A stretch of 52,611 nucleotides of DNA. Origin: Zygnema cylindricum. Its lineage: Eukaryota > Streptophyta > Zygnematophyceae > Zygnematales > Zygnemataceae. Positions 43,041-52,611 of this stretch are shown one piece after another. The position numbers and the translations under genes are program-made. Numbering within the stretch: position 1 is the stretch's first letter; every line of letters starts with the position of its first letter. Below the pieces are notes generated by a model. That model saw only the letters and a program-made list of their open reading frames with translations. It was not told where the DNA came from and made no database searches. The stretch lies in NCBI GenBank assembly GCA_037447655.1, contig JBBHKE010000798.1, positions 1 through 52,611 of the forward strand, in the 5' to 3' direction.

Positions 43041-44490
43041 TCTCTGAATGGATCACTAAGGATCCTGAATAAATCTGATTTGATCACAAAGGATCTTCAC
43101 GTCTCTCTCAATTGATTACAAAGGATCTTCATCTCTCTTCAAATTGATCACTAAGTATAAACCTAGGATCCACACCTCTACACCTCAATTGATCCAAAGC
43201 TAAGACAAGGATAAACCTGTAACCGCCCTTTCTGTAATTAGGTAGCTCCCACAAAAACGTGTCGTGCACGACTGACTAGAATCTCATTTAACTTTGGTTC
43301 CTTTTGCCGTTACTAGGTCTACCTACACTAGTCACGCTTAGGCTTAGAACTACCTTAAAGTGCTCGTACGGCTTCCCAGTTCTCTACACCGCGAATCGTT
43401 ATTAACGTTGAGAAATTATTAGTGTAAAGAAAAAGTTAGCTTCATTCATTCTAATTTAGTGCCAGGAGACATGACAGATTATGATCCACGTCCTTAAATA
43501 GTGTAGTTTATTCTATTTAAGGTATTAATGTCAAAATTTTGGGGTGCCGATATAGAGTTCATAACGCTAATAACAATTCACGGTGTAGTTTTCACTATTA
43601 CATCCTTCGTATCTTCTTTGCAAATTACAAATAGAAAAGACTCTTACTACAAACTTCTCCTTTGAATCTTTCTTGTTTTTCCTTACCTTACTTTGAACTT
43701 CTCTACCTTTGGCCTGTTATTATTTTGGCTTCTTTTAGTATCCTTTGTTTTTACTTATTTTTTGACCTTTCGTGGCCTCTCATTCAGAAAAGACCATGCA
43801 TGAACTAAGTTTAATTAAAAGATATTTTGCGAAAAAAGGTCTCCAATTTTGAATTTCAGAAAGATGCTCAAGCGAACAAATGTAAAATTCAATCTCAACG
43901 TAACCAATTGTCAAAATCTTTATGAGTGGAAACATGAGGAAAACAAATGGAAATACATTCATATATCTTCTCCAAAAATGTGTGAAGCAAATTTTTTGAA
44001 TGCATTTGAAAGAAGAGTTTCCAAAAAATAGCAAATTAAACTATATTTTTTTGTTTTTGTTTTTTTTAAACAATTTGAGAGGAAAAAATGGTGTGGACTA
44101 ATTTACTCCGACCGTAGTGACAAATACTAAATACAACCACTTATCGTCGCTATTTTCTTTCAAGATTCGGAATTAAAAGACATTCCTTGATAAAAAATAT
44201 AATAATCCCAATAACAGAGCTACAAGGCAAGAGGTAATATTAAAAAAATGAAGCTACCAAAATACAACGGAGTGGACAACACCCCACACGGAAAGGAAGA
44301 GAGAGAGAGAGAGAGAGACTATTAACACCTACGTCAGCACCTAGATTTTCAACAGAACCATTTGTGCTCTCATCAAAATCTTGTCTCCTAATCAGTAGTG
44401 TGAAGCCAGTCACGTCACGTCATGTCAAGTCATTGTGCGGTGGTGGAGGAGATTTTGCGCTCCGTGAGGGGGAAGGAGGAGTGAGCTCGT
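43041..44490. other. Intergenic DNA downstream of the host gene
   Basis: No supported gene. About 43080-43170 has short direct repeats around GATCACAAAGGATCTTCA. A (GA)n microsatellite occupies about 44298-44318. This side would hold the 3' UTR of the gene at 44491-45611. Confidence 0.5.
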
Positions 44491-45611
44491 TTATGGAGGT
44501 GACGGAGAGGAGGGAGGAGGGCTTTTCTTGAGAGGGGGAGGAGGACTCTTTTTGAGAGGAGGAGGAGGAGTCTTTTTGAGTGGCGGAGGAGTGGTCTTTT
44601 TGAGTGGCGGAGGAGTGGTCTTTTTGAGAGGGGGAGGAGGAGTCTTTTTGAGAGGCGGCGGAGGGGTCTTTTTGAGAGGAGGAGGAGGAGTGGTTTTTTT
44701 GAGTGGCGGCGGCGGCGGCGTTTTTGCGGGCGGCGGGCGAGGCGGCGATTGGCATTGGGCGCCCGTCGGACCCGTTTGGAAAACGACGCAGCGGCGCGCT
44801 TCGAGATATAGTGTGGAGTTGTCGCCAGGGTACAGGTTGAGCTGGCCGACGTTTATGTGGAGGAGGGGGAGAACCACGCACAGGTTCGAGAAGTACGTCC
44901 GGTTCTGCGCCCAAGCAAAACGACAACAAAAAGGACGGTCCGTACGGCCAATCAGAGATTCGGTTTTTTGGCTTTCGAGCTACAGATGTTGTGGACATCT
45001 ACAGGATTCTCGGCTTTCAGGTGTCACACGTGCGGAAACGTACCACGTTGAAGTTTTGGAAGTGGATTCTGGAAGGCTGAGCCGAGATGTAGAATTGACC
45101 GTCCGTACTGTTGAGCGTTGCCGGGCAGCCGCCCAAAACTTTTCCGCTGCCCGTGTTGGCCACCTGCACCAGAGTGCCGTTGGCGGCTTCGACGATGGGC
45201 GGGTCGACGGGAGCGTCCGCCGGGCCGTCCAAACTGTACGGAAGCAAGGCATCCGAGTCAGCATCATGCTTCCACCAAAATATGCGAAAATACCGCAGCC
45301 GAGGCATGGCTGGGGAGTGTGCTCGACAGCCGCTTTGTTTCCGACCGACGCGGAAAAACAGTTCGCACTAAATTAATCATTGAGACGGAAGGTTTTGTCG
45401 CGTACCTGATGACTGGCACGCTGGCGGCGTACCCTCGGAACCCGAAATCGCAGAGAGCCGAAGGATCCGACGGACATGCTGAGCTGGCAGCTTGCAGCAG
45501 CAGGCGAGGCGCCACGCGAGCTCCTTCGGCTTGCCACGTCAGCAGAGCTGCGATGGCCACGGCGGCTACCAGAACACGACGCATGGCGGCAGAGCTTTTG
45601 AAAGACGCCAT
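44491..45611 (-). CDS. Secreted proline/lysine-repeat protein (3 exons)
   Basis: Predicted CDS: exon 1 45611-45406, exon 2 45233-45044, exon 3 44904-44491, with GT-AG introns of 172 and 139 bp and exact frame continuity, giving 269 aa. Residues 1-30 are a signal peptide (VLVAAVAIAALLTW core; Met10 is an alternative start). Residues 31-185 form a compact domain with six Cys (46, 54, 105, 141, 171, 183) and four N-glycosylation sequons (87, 110, 133, 161). From 184 to the end is a repeat of three to five Pro followed by LKK or LKKT/S, like hydroxyproline-rich wall proteins. A TATA box lies about 53 bp upstream of the ATG. I do not recognise the Cys domain; a pherophorin-like architecture (globular plus polyproline) is a comparison, not an identification. 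The gene is GC-richer than its surroundings and looks intact. Expression is untested. Confidence 0.75.
44500..44736 (-). repeat. Coding repeat of the proline/lysine tail
   Basis: Nine near-tandem 21-24-bp units encoding P3-5LKK(T/S), part of exon 3. The plus strand is GGAGGAGG/TTTTTGAG-rich, which creates long spurious open frames on that strand. Confidence 0.85.
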
Positions 45612-45663
45612 TTCTTGCGCTGCCTTGGATTTCGATGTTTTCGAATCGCTTTCGCTCGCAGGA

Positions 45664-45669
45664 TTTATA
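45664..45669 (-). promoter_or_regulatory. TATA box of the secreted-protein gene
   Basis: Minus strand CTATAAATCC (45670-45661) in a GC-rich context, 53 bp before the ATG at 45611. A start site near 45635 would leave a 5' UTR of about 25 nt. Confidence 0.6.
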
Positions 45670-45670
45670 G

Positions 45671-46780
45671 GTCGGGCCCTCTGTACGGCCTTGTCGGTTC
45701 GACGGATATTGGCTGTACGGCGAGCAAAGCTGCAGTGTCATCTGAAAGAAACAAAACCTACTGCAACGCGGCAGTGAGGCAGTGCATTTAATGCGCTGTG
45801 ACGGCTTTAGCGATCGTTGTACTGCCGTACGAGACGGCCGGTGGTATGAAACGTCCCGTTTGCCGGCAAATTGCGAAGCCGTTACTTTGACCGCTGACTT
45901 ATTCCGGTTACAATCGTATCCGTTGATGCGCTCGTGGATGGTTTACTTAATTATTAGCGCACAATTAACCATTTTAGAAAGGGGGTTTTCCATACCTACC
46001 GCCAACTATATCGGATCCACAGGATGTGACCAGAAAAGTTCTAAGACCTCGTGAACATATTTCGTACGGATAATAATGAACGTGAAGCCTTATCGCAGCA
46101 AAAAACGTTAAAACGTGCGAGAAGCGAGGTCCTTCCTGTTTTTTGTTTTTTTTCAGAATTGTCCTTTTTTGAGGGCATTGTAAACACGACAGTACAGCTG
46201 CTGACAAAATTCCGTACGACGACGAAGGCCTTGCGGTTGTCTAGAAGCGGCCGATTGGAATTGTCGGCTTTGGCGTGACGCGTGGCAAAAAGCTTAATGC
46301 TGTAAGTAAACAATTAAAAAAAATCCGTGCACGGTCATAATCTCCTGTAGCGCCAGCTACAGTAGCAGCGTCAATTTTTGTGACGAGAATTGTTCATGGA
46401 GCGGACCCTTCGCTGTACGTTTTTTGAGTGCCGTACATTTTCACAATATTCGAGCACGTGCGACGATTTCCAATATTGTTTTTCACATTTCTCGAAGTTG
46501 TTAAATAACGTAGCTGCATTTCTCAAGTTTTCCGCCTAACGGCCGTGTTTTGGTGGCCGTCAGCGTCTCCTCTACCAAAATTGCTGACAGACCGTACGGT
46601 ACGGTAACTGTGCTGTCCCACAGAACCTGTGAAGAATTCACGCGATTGAACTAAATTGACGGTTAGAAATTCGCCTGACAACGCATCCACGTCATATTAT
46701 TTCATGGATCGAATCGAATCAGCCAGCCTGTGACAAATGCCAACAACGTTTGTGGATACCATTCGCCCAAAAGAAAGTTT
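45671..46780. other. Upstream intergenic region
   Basis: No further gene supported. It holds the rest of the promoter region. GTACGG and CGTACG words are frequent. Confidence 0.5.
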
Positions 46781-47030
46781 TAGGGTAGAATTCCATTAGG
46801 CGGTCCCAGTAAATGTACGGAAAATTCTACTGGCAGCGTTTATTTTTGTATACTTTTCGTACGGATAAAACGTACGAAAATTATGTACGGAAATTTCAAA
46901 AAATAGACGTTTTATTTCCGTGCACGAAGTTTGAAAGAAATATGTACGGTACGGATACAATGTACGGAAAGTTATGAATATTGACATTTCATTTCCGCGC
47001 GCGAAGTTTGAAAGAAATTTGTACGGCTCA
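46781..47030. repeat. MITE-like terminus and tandem duplication
   Basis: TTCCATTAGGCGGTC at about 46790 matches the terminus at 17938-17954. It is followed by two diverged units of about 75-85 bp (about 46868-46955 and 46956-47025) sharing CGCGAAGTTTGAAAGAAAT-like sequence and GTACGG borders. Confidence 0.5.
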
Positions 47031-47177
47031 TCATTACAACGATGCCGCCATTGAATCCGCCATTGAAGGCTCGATTGAAGCCACACTTGAAGCTTCCACG
47101 AACCTCTTCACTGGCAGCCATGTCTAGGCCTCGAGGAGCGAGTGGGAGCGAGTTAAGGTTTTAAAGGGATATGATGG

Positions 47178-47385
47178 ATTTTTTTTTTCAATTATGATTT
47201 TGTCATCATCTAATTTGAAATACAAAAATGGTTTTTTTTTGCTTCAATTTTGAATGTATCATTATTAAATGTTGACATACTAAAATGGATACTTTTTTTT
47301 CAATTTTGATTTTGTCATTATTCAATTTTGACATTCAAAAATGGTTATTTTTTGCTTCAATTGTACATTTGTGAATGGTGACATG
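47178..47385. repeat. T-rich tandem repeat
   Basis: Three to four diverged units of about 55-60 bp: a T run, CAATTTTGATTTTGTCATTATT, ATTTTGACATNCAAAAATGG. No coding potential. Confidence 0.65.
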
Positions 47386-49257
47386 TTGTAACAGGGGCAA
47401 GCACCGGCATGGCGCAGACAGGGCGTCGGCGCTGCCTCGACGTTGGCGACGAGTCCAGCGCCAAGGCAGTCTGGTCGCTGGTTGCAGGTTCAACATCCAG
47501 CGAATCTTTGTTGGTTTTCGTTTAAAACTTTTGAAATTTTGATAAAGTTGTCATCATATTTTTCGTTATCGATTTAATGTTTTAATATTTTTTAATTTTT
47601 ATTTTTAGTATGGAGACAAAGTCGCTCAACGAAATTTAATTTCTTTGATCTTTGTTTCATGCGCATATTCGTTATTTTTTTTGGTGTTTTATGCATGCGT
47701 TTTATGCGCATGAGACATCTATGTAATAGTTTTGCAGGTCATATAAGCCAGTGCGCGCCCAACTAATAAACACATGAAATCTATGTAAAGCAAAACTTAG
47801 CCTGTAGGATCCACTAAGTAGATATCAATGGGAGAGGCATAGTAACAAATCAATAGATTAGACAGGTTTGGGCAGCTTGAGAAATGTAGTTATGGTCAAG
47901 GGGCCACAAGGCGTAAGCCGAAGTGAGCCCCAATTGGAATACAAATTGTTCCTACGGACTATCTTTTAATAAAGTTGCATTCTCCTTCTATGTTTTATGA
48001 TCTGAGTCCTAATAAGAATGTACCAAGAGTTATGATCTAATGAAGTAAATGTTTTTCCATGAATCTTGGGAGTATTTTGAGTATGAGAGTGATCTGCATG
48101 ACATTTCCATGAGATAGTTATTTCAAATGCTTTGCTGCACTATATATCATCTTGTGTGTCATCTTGTGATGAAATGCCTGGATAGGTGGTGCAATGAGAT
48201 GTTGTCGTTTTGTTGTTTTCCACCACAATGTGCCGCTCCTCGATTCTGTCAATTCACAAAATGTGAATCGGTAAAAGTATGTGAATCGGTAAAAGTTTTC
48301 CGATACAAATAAATCCCTACCGGTACAAATGAATCGCCAAAGATCGCACCAAAACCAACAGTGGGTTCCATGGGCTCCCACAAAGTGGGGATCGTGACAC
48401 GCGGAACCGCCGCATTTGATTTCGACAGTTGTCGTATATGAGGCAGAACATTCCGGGTACATACCAGCGGGGTACAAATAGCATTCACCAGCAACTTGTC
48501 CTTTGCTCTCTTTTCTGTAAAAAAGTAAAACAATGTGATAAAGAGCAAAAAAATTTGAATAGAGTACAAAAATGGGAAAGGGAAACAATGTGGAAGTATA
48601 AAACAAAGCATTCAAAGGGAGGATAAGAGGGACGGTGAGGCAAAGGGAGAAGGAAAATGAGGGGGAAGGAGAGGTGAGCTGAAGGAGAGGGTGGGGGAGC
48701 GTGAGAGAAAGAGTGGGACAATGTAAATGGAGTAAAACAAAACATCAAAGGAGTGGGAGAGGGAAAGAGGTGAGGCAAGGGGAGGACCACGAAGAAAGAG
48801 TAAAACATTTGTAGAAAGTTCAAAACAAAGCATTCAAAGAATGCACATTGATGTGTTAATTATACTAGTGATATCTGATTTCAATCAGGAGCATGCTAGA
48901 AGCCATCCCCACTACTATTACTAATGTTGTGTATCGGGTAAAATTTATCGCGATAAATTCGATATTCGATAAATCGAAAATCGACTGGTCAAAGGCCTCG
49001 ATATGTCGCACCGGGACCAACAAATTATATCGCGATATTTTTCACGATATATAGTACTATTTAAATTCAGTACTTTGTAAAATATAGTATTTTATCAAAA
49101 ACAATAAATAGTGTGGTACGACACGTATGACATGAATTTTGTTACGTTGCTTCGATCTACACGGCGCAACATGTAGCCGCAAAAAAAATAGTATGTTATA
49201 TAATTAGTGCGTAGTTACGTACAGAACTTCAAATTTCGAACAGAAAAAATCACACTA
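47386..49257. other. Unassigned intergenic DNA
   Basis: No supported gene. GTGAATCGGTAAAAGT is duplicated in tandem at about 48262-48297. About 48590-48840 is purine-rich with AAAACAAAGCATTCAAAG recurring at about 48600 and 48822 (a degenerate copy at 48735). About 48930-49030 is rich in CGATA/TATCG words. Confidence 0.5.
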
Positions 49258-50014
49258 AGGGTGCGTCTCCATGTACTTGAAACTTAGCGAAAATACTTTG
49301 TTTTTTAGCGCAGATCCGGCAGACCCGGATTTCAAGTGTCCCTATGTGCAACAACGACATAGTTACTTAAGGGTGTGACGATTGTATACGTTGGCAAGGC
49401 CCGTGACAGTTGTCAACGCCTACAATTTGTGATGACGCACGTTATTTTTTGTAGCTGCTTGTGACGTCGCATGAGTTTTCGTGACATTGTAGACGTACCG
49501 CCTTCCAGCCTGCGTCGTTTCACGGTTGAAGAAGATGCGCTTTGCTTTTGCGTCGCCTGTCCGGTCGACGTGAAATGGCATCGGAATCTTGAGACCCTTG
49601 GCGAAATAAAATCCGTACTAGGCGCAATCAGACAAAACCTAACAAATTGTGTACTTTTCCTCGTCGTACCTGAACGCAAACAGACAAAATATAACGAATA
49701 TTGTACCTTTCGTTGTCGATTGAATTCGTCTGAAATTTTTGTAAATTTTCCTACACGTGCTAACACGTGTTCCTATTTGTTTTAAGAAGATACTTTGTTT
49801 TAAAACACATCGTCCCTGTTTTTTAAAGAAAAGATTGAAGATGACGTTTTTTGGCGTGGCCGTGGGTCGAAGAACAGAAGACGACAACATGTAGTACATC
49901 CTAAATTCGATGATGACGCAAAATGTGCTTCTCCTTTTTTTCTATTTTGTTGTACGGCTGAAACTTACGCGGTACGGCTCTAAGTTTTACAGGAAAACGA
50001 CAGAGAAAAAACCC
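49258..50014. mobile_element. PIF/Harbinger-like unit 1
   Basis: Begins TAA then GGGTGCGTCTCCATGTAC and is co-linear with unit 2 for its whole length. It ends ...AAAAACCC then TTA with its right terminal repeat missing. A 104-codon plus-strand frame and a 117-codon minus-strand frame inside show no recognisable transposase. Confidence 0.6.
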
Positions 50015-50021
50015 TTACTTA

Positions 50022-50780
50022 GGGTATGTCCCCATGTACTTGTAACTTTGTGAACTTACTTTGTATTCTAGCGCGGATCCGGCGGACCCGCTTTTCAAGT
50101 GTCCCTATGTGTAAGAACGTATCGTAAGTTACGTTTGTTACGATTGTATACGTCGACAATACCTGTGACGGTTGTCAACGTCTACAATTTGTGTTGTCGG
50201 ACGTTATTTTTTGGAACTGCTTGTGTGACGTCGCATGTCTTACCGTAACATTGTTGACGTACCGCCTTCCAGCCTGTTCTGTTTCACGGTTGAAGAAGTT
50301 GAGCTTTGCCTTTGCATCTCTTGTCTGGTCGACGTGAAATGAAATCGAAATTTCGAGACCCTTGCAAAAAAAAAAATCCATACTGGACGAAAACGGATAA
50401 AACCAAACAAATTGTGTAATTTTCTTTGTCGTATTAAATGCAAACGGACAAAACATAGCGACTTTCGTACTTTCCTTTGTCTTCGAAAATTACGGCACGT
50501 GCGAATATGTGTTCCTATTTGTTTATACAAAATCCATAGTTTTAAAACACATCGCGCATGTGTTTTAAAGATAAGGTTGAAGATGACATTTTTTCTCATC
50601 GAAGTGGGTCGAAAAACACAAGAAGACAAATTTTTGTACATCATAAGTTCGAGGTTGACGCAAATTGTACTCTAAAAATTTGCAATTCCTTCGTACGGTT
50701 GGAACTTAGGCAGTACAACTCTAAGTTTTACAGGAAAAAGACTGAAAAAAACCCTGTCTTATGCACATGGGGACACACCC
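50022..50780. mobile_element. PIF/Harbinger-like unit 2
   Basis: 759 bp with terminal inverted repeats GGGTATGTCCCCATGTAC and GTGCACATGGGGACACACCC-type ends (two differences over 18 bp), flanked by TTA on both sides (50019-50021 and 50781-50783). TTA duplication and GGG ends fit the PIF/Harbinger (Tourist) group. No transposase is encoded, so it is non-autonomous. Confidence 0.75.
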
Positions 50781-50783
50781 TTA

Positions 50784-51163
50784 GTCGATTACTTGTACCG
50801 TAGGGCAAGTCAAGTAATCGCAGATTTTGAGTAAATGTCACGTAGTCAATTACGACCGTTGATTAAGGTTACGTAGGTCACAAGTAAAGATTGTATTCCT
50901 TTGCGTGAGACTTACGTCACCTGCACATATAAAATGTACAAATGCTTACATTGAAAATCAATCATCAATCATCAATCTACTGAATGATTCTCTCCAATTT
51001 TTCCCTACTGCTAGTTTTACACTGAGTGCTTATTTTGTCGAGAATTCATCTCTTCTTTCTAGTTCAGTAATTAAGCCTTGCTTTCTCATATAGAGATTTG
51101 TTTTACTTAGCTTCTTGTCTTGTAATTGGTCGATCCTATGGCCACTTCTTCAGAATCTCAACA
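50784..51163 (+). repeat. E9 5' LTR (left border uncertain)
   Basis: It ends ...ATCTCAACA at 51163, directly before the PBS. TATAAAAT is at 50928-50935. No TGTTGA start was found between the PIF unit and the TATA box, so the left border may be lost or diverged. Confidence 0.55.
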
Positions 51164-51970
51164 TGGTATTGGAGCTTTAGGTAAAATTACAGGCATCCAG
51201 AAATTTAATGGTAGTAATTTTTTACTAAGGAAAGCTAAGATGACCCGTATTCTAAAATATAAGAATTACTGGGGTATTGTAGCAGGCACTGACCTAAAAC
51301 CTACTCAAGCTTTAATGGCAGCAGGATATGATAGAAGGGAAGAAGAGGCAGCGACATTAATTTTTCTAGCAGTGGAAGAGAGTCAACTTTTACACATAGT
51401 TGAGTTAGAAAAACCTAAGGCTATGTGGGATAAATTATATACTGTACATGAGCGGACTAATCTGTAAAATATTATGCAATTAAAAAACAAATTGCTCGAC
51501 TTTAGTATGGAGAGTGGAGATACTATGGAAACCCATATTAATAGACTAAAAGAGCTTAAGTTACAATTAGCCGTAGTCGGCACAACACTGAAAAATGATG
51601 ATTTGATCCTCACACTGTTTAGGTCATTGCAATCACAGTACGCTATGATGATCACGACTTTGAAAAGTCAACCTACTTTAGACTTTGATGCAGTAAGTCA
51701 GCATTTTATTCAGGAAGAAGTTGAAATTAAAAGAAAAGAGGAAAAAGAGTCAGATGTAGCTCTTTATGCCAAAGGCAAACAATCAGTAAAACGCAGTGAG
51801 TCAGTAACTGCTTGTGCTATATGTGGGAAAACCAATCATCAGACAGCTGACTAAACTCGAAACTTCAGAAAAAAGATTGTTTGTTACAGTTGGGGAAAAC
51901 CAGGTCATAAGCCTTCAGTTTGTCATAATAAAGACAAGAACAGACAAAACAAACCATCTTTTGCCATGAC
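51138..51970 (+). pseudogene. E9 gag
   Basis: Starts MATSSESQHGIGALGKITGI at 51138. The ATG is inside the LTR, and the PBS is translated as HGIGA. A copia UBN2-type gag follows (FNGSNFLLRKAKM, TLIFLAVEESQLLHIVE) with a stop at about 51465. The second part (51474-51854) has MESGDTMETHINRLKEL and a first CCHC-like motif, CAICGKTNHQTAD, ending in a stop. A second knuckle, CYSWGKPGHKPSVC, is at about 51885-51926. Confidence 0.85.
51164..51175 (+). other. E9 primer-binding site, 3'-end type
   Basis: TGGTATTGGAGC. It differs from the plant consensus TGGTATCAGAGC at two positions, both of which could pair as G-U wobbles. Confidence 0.65.
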
Positions 51971-52611
51971 CATTCAAGATGAGACTAATCTTTTTCTCAC
52001 ACAGTCTAATGCTCAAAAAAGAAAATGGATAATAGACTCTAGAGCATCTCATCATATGTGTAATGACAAGTCCATCTTTTCTTCTCTCACAACATTACAG
52101 AATATTCGACGAATTGTACTGGCAATGAATAAGATTTTAGAGACCAGCTTAATAGGCTAGGTTAAGTTACAGTTATACTCTGATACAGGAAGTCATGAAG
52201 GGCATTTAAAAGATGTTTTATACTTACCAGGTTTAAAGCATAACCTTTTCAGTGTTATGCATGCTGTGAAGAGTCGACTAAAAGTCAAATTTGAGAAAAA
52301 GAAAAATGAAAGGTGTGAAATCACAAGTGAGGGAAAGCTAATCGCTCTTGGATATCCGAAAGGGAATCTTTTTGTTCTACGTTTGGATGAGGAAGATGCA
52401 CAGATGAAATTCAGCAAAGAAGCAAAGACTTTGGAGCTATGGCATCAACAATTTGGTCATCTGGGAGAGCAAAATCTCAAACGACTCATCGACAAGAAGA
52501 TGGTCCGAGGACAGGAGGACGTCAACGCCAAAGACAACCTTAAGGTGTGTGACGGATTTGCTCAAGGTAAGCAAAGAAGGCTTCTTTTTCATAAAGATGA
52601 TGAACCTAAAC
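51966..52611 (+). pseudogene. E9 protease and integrase start (cut by window edge)
   Basis: The protease motif is KWIIDSRASHHMC (about 52023-52061); Arg replaces the Gly of D-S-G, so it would be inactive. A stop falls at about 52158. In the following frame DVLYLPGLKHNLFSV and the GAG-pre-integrase region LELWHQQFGHLGEQNLKRL are intact to the window end, including CDGFAQGKQ (the second Cys of the zinc pair is Phe). Confidence 0.8.

Noticed and set aside
44420-44998. 192-codon minus-strand frame with Gln-Lys-Ser repeats overlapping exon 3
   Set aside because: It is a shifted reading of the P3-5LKK repeat. The spliced model keeps the proline frame and joins both introns in phase.
44528-45376. 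282-codon plus-strand frame (Gly-rich) opposite the secreted-protein gene
   Set aside because: It is the complement of the proline repeat and of exons/introns of the minus-strand gene. It has no signal or domain and crosses both introns.
47411-47528. Short GC-rich frame starting MAQTGRRRCL
   Set aside because: Under 45 codons, with no splice partner or similarity. The local GC peak alone is not enough.
49471-49785. 104-codon plus-strand and overlapping 117-codon minus-strand frames in PIF-like unit 1
   Set aside because: They are partly kept in unit 2 only because the units are duplicates. No transposase motif (DDE or Myb-like) was seen.

Overview
The window looks like transposon-rich nuclear DNA of a streptophyte (a land plant, or possibly a charophyte-grade alga). 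The reasons are many Ty1/copia elements with plant-type organisation, primer-binding sites that fit the initiator methionine tRNA, gypsy and PIF/Harbinger-like fragments, and one short intron-containing gene for a secreted proline-rich wall-type protein. The species and clade cannot be fixed from sequence alone. No tRNA, rRNA, CRISPR array or prokaryotic operon was seen.

Layout. 1-264 is the leader of a minus-strand copia element (E1). It shares an LTR (279-917) with a second minus-strand copia, E2. E2 carries a decayed pol (952-3693) and a gag split by two later insertions: 4447-11987, a composite LTR element with a gag-protease module, and 12459-16600, a young non-autonomous copia (N1) with 1071-bp LTRs and a CATAC target duplication. 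16.7-19.1 kb is low-complexity DNA plus nested PIF/Tourist-like MITEs. 19112-22760 is a pair of about 1.36-kb LTR-like sequences in inverted orientation. 22761-25453 is a truncated minus-strand Ty3/gypsy element (E7). 26552-30645 is a decayed minus-strand copia (E5). 30646-37251 is an almost complete but stop-ridden plus-strand copia (E3). 37252-39085 is the RNase H end and 3' LTR of another plus-strand copia (E6). 39505-41109 is a 5' LTR plus gag fragment of an E3 relative (E8, minus). 41110-42480 is a very decayed plus-strand E2 relative (E4).

The only credible host gene is at 44491-45611 on the minus strand. It has three exons, a TATA box, a signal peptide, six cysteines, four N-glycosylation sequons and a C-terminal P3-5LKK repeat; the protein is 269 aa. 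45.7-49.2 kb is repeat-bearing intergenic DNA. 49258-50780 is a tandem pair of PIF/Harbinger-like non-autonomous units. The window ends inside a plus-strand copia (E9) cut by the window edge.

The most interesting point is that two ways of priming from the same tRNA sit side by side. E1/E2 and E9 have a PBS matching the 3' end of initiator tRNA-Met. N1, E3, E8 and E5 have a PBS complementary to its anticodon arm, as in Drosophila copia. In all four of these the AUG inside that PBS is in frame with gag, so the site that binds the initiator anticodon during priming may also be, or overlap, the start of gag translation.
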